Under the pieces are notes generated by a model. It searched no databases, was not told where the DNA came from, and saw only the letters and a program-made list of their open reading frames with translations. The translations under genes and the position numbers were made by a program. Positions 60,255-64,000 of a stretch of DNA of 64,000 bases are shown here, piece by piece; position 1 is the first letter of the stretch, and each line of letters starts with the position of its first letter. Source of the stretch: Neospora caninum Liverpool (Eukaryota; Apicomplexa; Conoidasida; Eucoccidiorida; Sarcocystidae); the NCBI RefSeq assembly GCF_000208865.1, contig NC_018391.1, positions 2,177,014 through 2,241,013 on the forward strand. Direction: 5' to 3'.

Positions 60255-63200
60255 CTAGTCAGCTGGGAGATCTGGTGGTTCCTCGAAATCTTCGTCATTC
60301 TCTGTAGGAGGACAGCCCTCTGGCTCGGGCGGGGCGGCTGGTTCTTCCTCTTGGAATTTCTTTTCGAGGTCTGATATATCTTCGCCCTTCTTCAGTTTCT
60401 CCACTGCTTTGGTCAAGAGCTTCACCTTGTCCTTCAGTGTCGCCAGCTGCTTGGATTCGACTTGTTTGGAAGCCTGTTGGATAATCGACTATTTTGTAGC
60501 AGTACATAGGCATGCTGTGTTTGTGTGTCTGTGCCTACACACAGATGTCTGTCTCGGCGTGCTTAGCAGAGTAGATAATTATCGCAAAAAAATCGCAGTC
60601 TCCACTACAGACGGTGCAGTGTCCAGACAGGGCAGGTGGAAGCGATCCCGGCCAAAGTTTGTCAGTGTTCTCGAAGGCTGGCCTCCCGAAAGCAGCTCCG
60701 CTGTGCACCCCGCCGGCAGAAAACGTGAAGGAAAAGCGGACTGACTGAACTTCGTGGCAAGCGTGGGCGAATAAGGAGCAACCCCGGCAATGGGGGGTGA
60801 ACAGGGTCACAGTCCCACGTTCCGATCTTAACCCCGGATGCCGCACACAGAGAGAGCGTGCTGTAAAGCGTCCATGAGAGGGTGATTACGAAGCGACTGT
60901 TGCGCGCAAGGCGCAGAGACAGGCGCCTCTATGGAGGCCGGGGAAGAGCCGTCCAAAGAAGAGGGGTGCACGTTGTCTGAGATGCTATGGTAGGAGAACT
61001 GTTTCAACCGTCACTCACGTCATTGGTAATTAGCTTGACTCGGGAAGCATACATAAGCGAGGTCACCGTCTCGTCCGTGTTGTAGTCAGCAGGCGATATG
61101 TTGACAAACATGAGAGTTTTTGCGGTGCCTCCGAGCGAGTCACTCATCACTTGAGTGAGTTTGTGGTTTCTGTACGGGATGAACGACTCTCCTGTGAAAC
61201 ACACAGTGTACCTCAAGAAGGGGCTGCCTCGGGGGGTCGAGTACCAGAACAGCCCAGAAGGACGGTTTCAACCCCGGTACTGAGGGCGGTGAGGCTGGAG
61301 ATTAACTGGCAAGACAAGCGAAACTTAGCATTTCGTCCTTCAGGCGGGACAGACCCAGGCCAGTCAAGCATGAGAACTGAGGCAGTTATGCCTACTACTT
61401 TTTGCGACTGCTTACAGAATGTAAACCGCAAGACTCGTCTGCTCCAACAAACGGCACCTGACGTCTCGGTTCGTTTTTTGCCTCAACGTCTTGCCACGGA
61501 ACTGCCGCGCAGTCACACGCTCGGTGCGTTTGGTCTCTGTGTTCTGTTTGATGGAGAAACCAACTATCCTGGAGCGGATTCCGCAGATCCGTGGAGTGTC
61601 GCCGGAGACCCAGGTGGAGGATGGTACTGCAAAGTTGGTGTTTGACGTACCGGATGACAACGCCGAAATCACATCGCCGAGTGCCGACAAACTCTTATTG
61701 ATTTCTTTTGCTTCCACGAGTCTCTCCTTTGTTACGCCTGAGGTGCCGAAAGTCGAGGAAGTCGATCGCACGAAATGACGTTTTGGAGCCGGGGAATGGG
61801 TTGCGGCGAGGCACACGTGGCCTCACCGTATGAGAATACGGAGATGCATCGCAACGTCGCTTTTTTTTTTGCGGTCGCTGTGGGGTTTTTCAAAGCAAAC
61901 TCCTTGAGGAACAGAAGCTTGTCCTTTCGAAGTCCTGGACCGGTGACAGGGTACTGTTTGGCAACTAAGTGACCGTCTCTCTTCAAGCCTACACGGTCTT
62001 GCATCATCAGGATCTCATCCGCGAGGACGTTCGGGGTTGTCTCTCTTTGGGTGGGAGTGTTCTGTGTGGCAGGGGGAAACTCAGCGAGGTCACGTGCAAG
62101 GCTGTCTGAAATCTAGAAGCAGCCTTCTTCTACAAGGAGGCGGGCGGTGGTGCGGCGACCGCGCTGCTTACCGCTCTTGCTAACCCGTTCTGAACCGGCC
62201 AAGTCAATAAGCGAAAGTTTTCCACTTGCGCGCTTTCCGGCCACAAGATCTTCGACTCGGACGATGACAGAGAAGATGAGATGCGATCGAGAAGATTCGG
62301 CGTTCATTGCAGTGCCGCTAACGTGACGAGCGTCCAGGCCCCAGGCAAACGTTTTGGCAAGGGATTCCTTATCTGCAACCTTTTTTAGAGTTATTCCGGG
62401 GATCATAACCATGCCCGTCGCGTCTTTCTTGATCTCGAGCGCCGGCGGAGTTTTCTTCTTTTCCTCAGGAAGAAGCAGGTCAATCAACTGAGATGGACGA
62501 AGCGCCACACAGCAACTGGCATCTAAGGACCGCCTCTCTTTTTAAGTGTTTCGGTCACCAGCGCGCGTCTCACGAGGAATTGCCTTGCGTGTCGCACTCG
62601 AGTGCGCGGCGGTCCAAAAGGGCGTACCTGGTTGTTGTAAAGCTCGCACATATACACCTCAGCTTCGTACTTGAACTTGCCTTTCTCGAAGCTGTTCAGG
62701 GTGTCGAACAGATCGTTGATGGCTCTCGGAGCAATTCCCGGGTTGCCCGCTCCACCCTGGATCGTGAAGGTTTTACCGGACCCAGTTTGGCCGTATGCGA
62801 AGATACACCTGAACCACCAAACGTTGTCAGCTCAGACCTCACGCGCTTGCAAGTGCGCCTCGCTGCCGTTACTCAACCTACCGTGATTCGTGCAGGACAC
62901 ATCGCTGTGCACAAGGCATCCCCGTCTCCGTGGGGAAAAGGCCGTCTAAGGGCGAAAGTGTCCGTTGTAGTCGATCGCAATATGAGAGACTGTCAACTCT
63001 TTCAAGCGATCCAGTGGGGTAGCTGGGAAGACACAGCGTCAATCGCCTTAGCGGCAACGCGGCTGATCGATCCCATGAAACGGCAGCACGCCGCTGATGC
63101 CGAGACTTCCAACGGCATAATTGCGTGAGGCGGTGCGGCGGTCTCATCCCCCAAAGGCGACGCTGTCTATCCAGGGAGAACTTTTTCTCGCAGCTTTTTT

Positions 63201-63878
63201 TTTCGTACGCTCGGGCGCGGAGGTGCGTGCCCCCAAGTCGCCCAGGCGGGCGCAGTGTATTTGAAGGCTCGGTGGAGTGAGTGGCAATTCGTCTCCTAGC
63301 AGGGAGTGCGGGCAAACTCATCCGCGTAGTCTGCTGCGTTCGTTGCCCGGCGGCAAGGCGACCGATCTTTGCACCAGCCCCAGACCCAACCAAACGGTTA
63401 ACGACCGCATTGCACACCTACACGTTGAAGCCGTCGATGACCGACTGAATCAGGCGTTTGGTGTCTTCGTAAACCTCTTCCTGTGGTACATGCATCGCGA
63501 CAATAAGGAAGTGTGTCTAGAAAAGAAAGGGCGTGGGGCCGTGAAACCGGGATCTCCAGGTGTGAATGGAGGCTCCATACATACACGTGCGAGTGCTCTA
63601 GAACGACGTGTGCCTCAGGTGATACACCAGGCGAGACGCTACGTCCTCGGGTGACACGAGGGCGTTCTCCAGGGGAACAGAAGTGAACACTCTCCCGACA
63701 AAATAGACAGCCATCGCCCGGCGGCCCCGTGTGGCGCGGGATGCCACACGGGGACAACCATAAGCCTGTCGCATTCGAACGTTGCCTCCGCGCGTCATCC
63801 ACGGGACCGAAGAGTCGCCAAGCTTACCTGGGTGCACTCTGGAGGGAATGTTCTGTCGTACATGAATTCCTTGTCGCC
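60255..63878 (-). CDS. Kinesin-14 (KCBP-like) C-terminal motor, 5' part off the right edge
   Basis: Microtubule motor; the family is minus-end directed. Minus-strand exons seen: 63878-63828, 63480-63422, 62808-62628, 62487-62172, 61737-61651, 61191-61019, 60473-60255 (361 residues plus stop); phases 0,2,0,1,1,0 all agree. Landmarks in order: [35 protein letters not shown]-loop [13 protein letters not shown], switch I NAESSRSH, switch [51 protein letters not shown] and [13 protein letters not shown]. After the motor comes NDV, then a short coiled/basic tail ([20 protein letters not shown]) and an acidic Pro-rich end. The motor lies at the C-terminus, and the YRNHKLT-x3-SDSLGG block plus the post-motor basic helix match plant-type KCBP (calmodulin-binding kinesin-14). 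Whether MyTH4/FERM domains precede it cannot be seen; the first motor strand (RVRP) and all upstream exons lie beyond 64000. Confidence 0.9.
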
Positions 63879-64000
63879 CTGGAACACACCAACGAGCAGG
63901 GAGCGCGCAAAGCAGCGTGCAGAGTGCCGGAAACAGCCACATCTAGGTTCGCATCCTGACGAAGAAAATGCGTCCAATCTCCTGTGATGCGACTGCGGCT

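Overview
The window is nuclear DNA from an apicomplexan, most likely a tissue-cyst coccidian of the Toxoplasma / Neospora / Hammondia group. The signs are moderately GC-rich coding sequence, many spliceosomal introns with GT(A/G)AG donors and pyrimidine-AG acceptors, conserved domains embedded in long Ser/Pro/Glu/Arg low-complexity stretches, (TA)n microsatellites in introns, and TGCATGCA motifs. I cannot fix the species from sequence alone.

Six protein genes can be modelled; for five of them splice phases close across all, or all visible, exons. From left to right: (1) an endonuclease III (NTH) base-excision-repair glycosylase on the minus strand, exons between 3973 and the left edge, 3' end outside the window; (2) a divergent plus-strand gene, 5653-12507, for an about 1,808-residue coiled-coil protein of unknown function; (3) a minus-strand Patched-type RND transporter with a sterol-sensing domain, 24908-14575, 8 exons, about 2,369 residues; (4) a minus-strand cullin, 42387-28330, 11 exons, about 2,837 residues, roughly three to four times a normal cullin; (5) a minus-strand gene, 56827-47586, for an about 2,489-residue mostly disordered protein of unknown function; (6) a minus-strand kinesin-14 motor of the KCBP-like type, 63878-60255, which enters from the right edge with its N-terminal part missing.

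Between them lie the divergent NTH/coiled-coil promoter region (3974-5652, with a 17-bp tandem repeat), a convergent 3' region (12508-14574), a gene-poor stretch upstream of the transporter (24909-28329), a 5-kb stretch upstream of the cullin (42388-47585) carrying fragments that resemble decayed SRS (SAG1-related) surface-antigen domains, and a 3.4-kb stretch (56828-60254) with nothing I can support.

The genes do not form a pathway: they cover DNA repair, sterol/lipid transport, ubiquitin ligation and microtubule transport, as is usual for an apicomplexan core chromosome region. The points most worth checking are the Thr at the catalytic Lys position of the NTH enzyme, the very large cullin with a roughly 215-residue insertion inside its neddylation domain, and the SRS-like relics.
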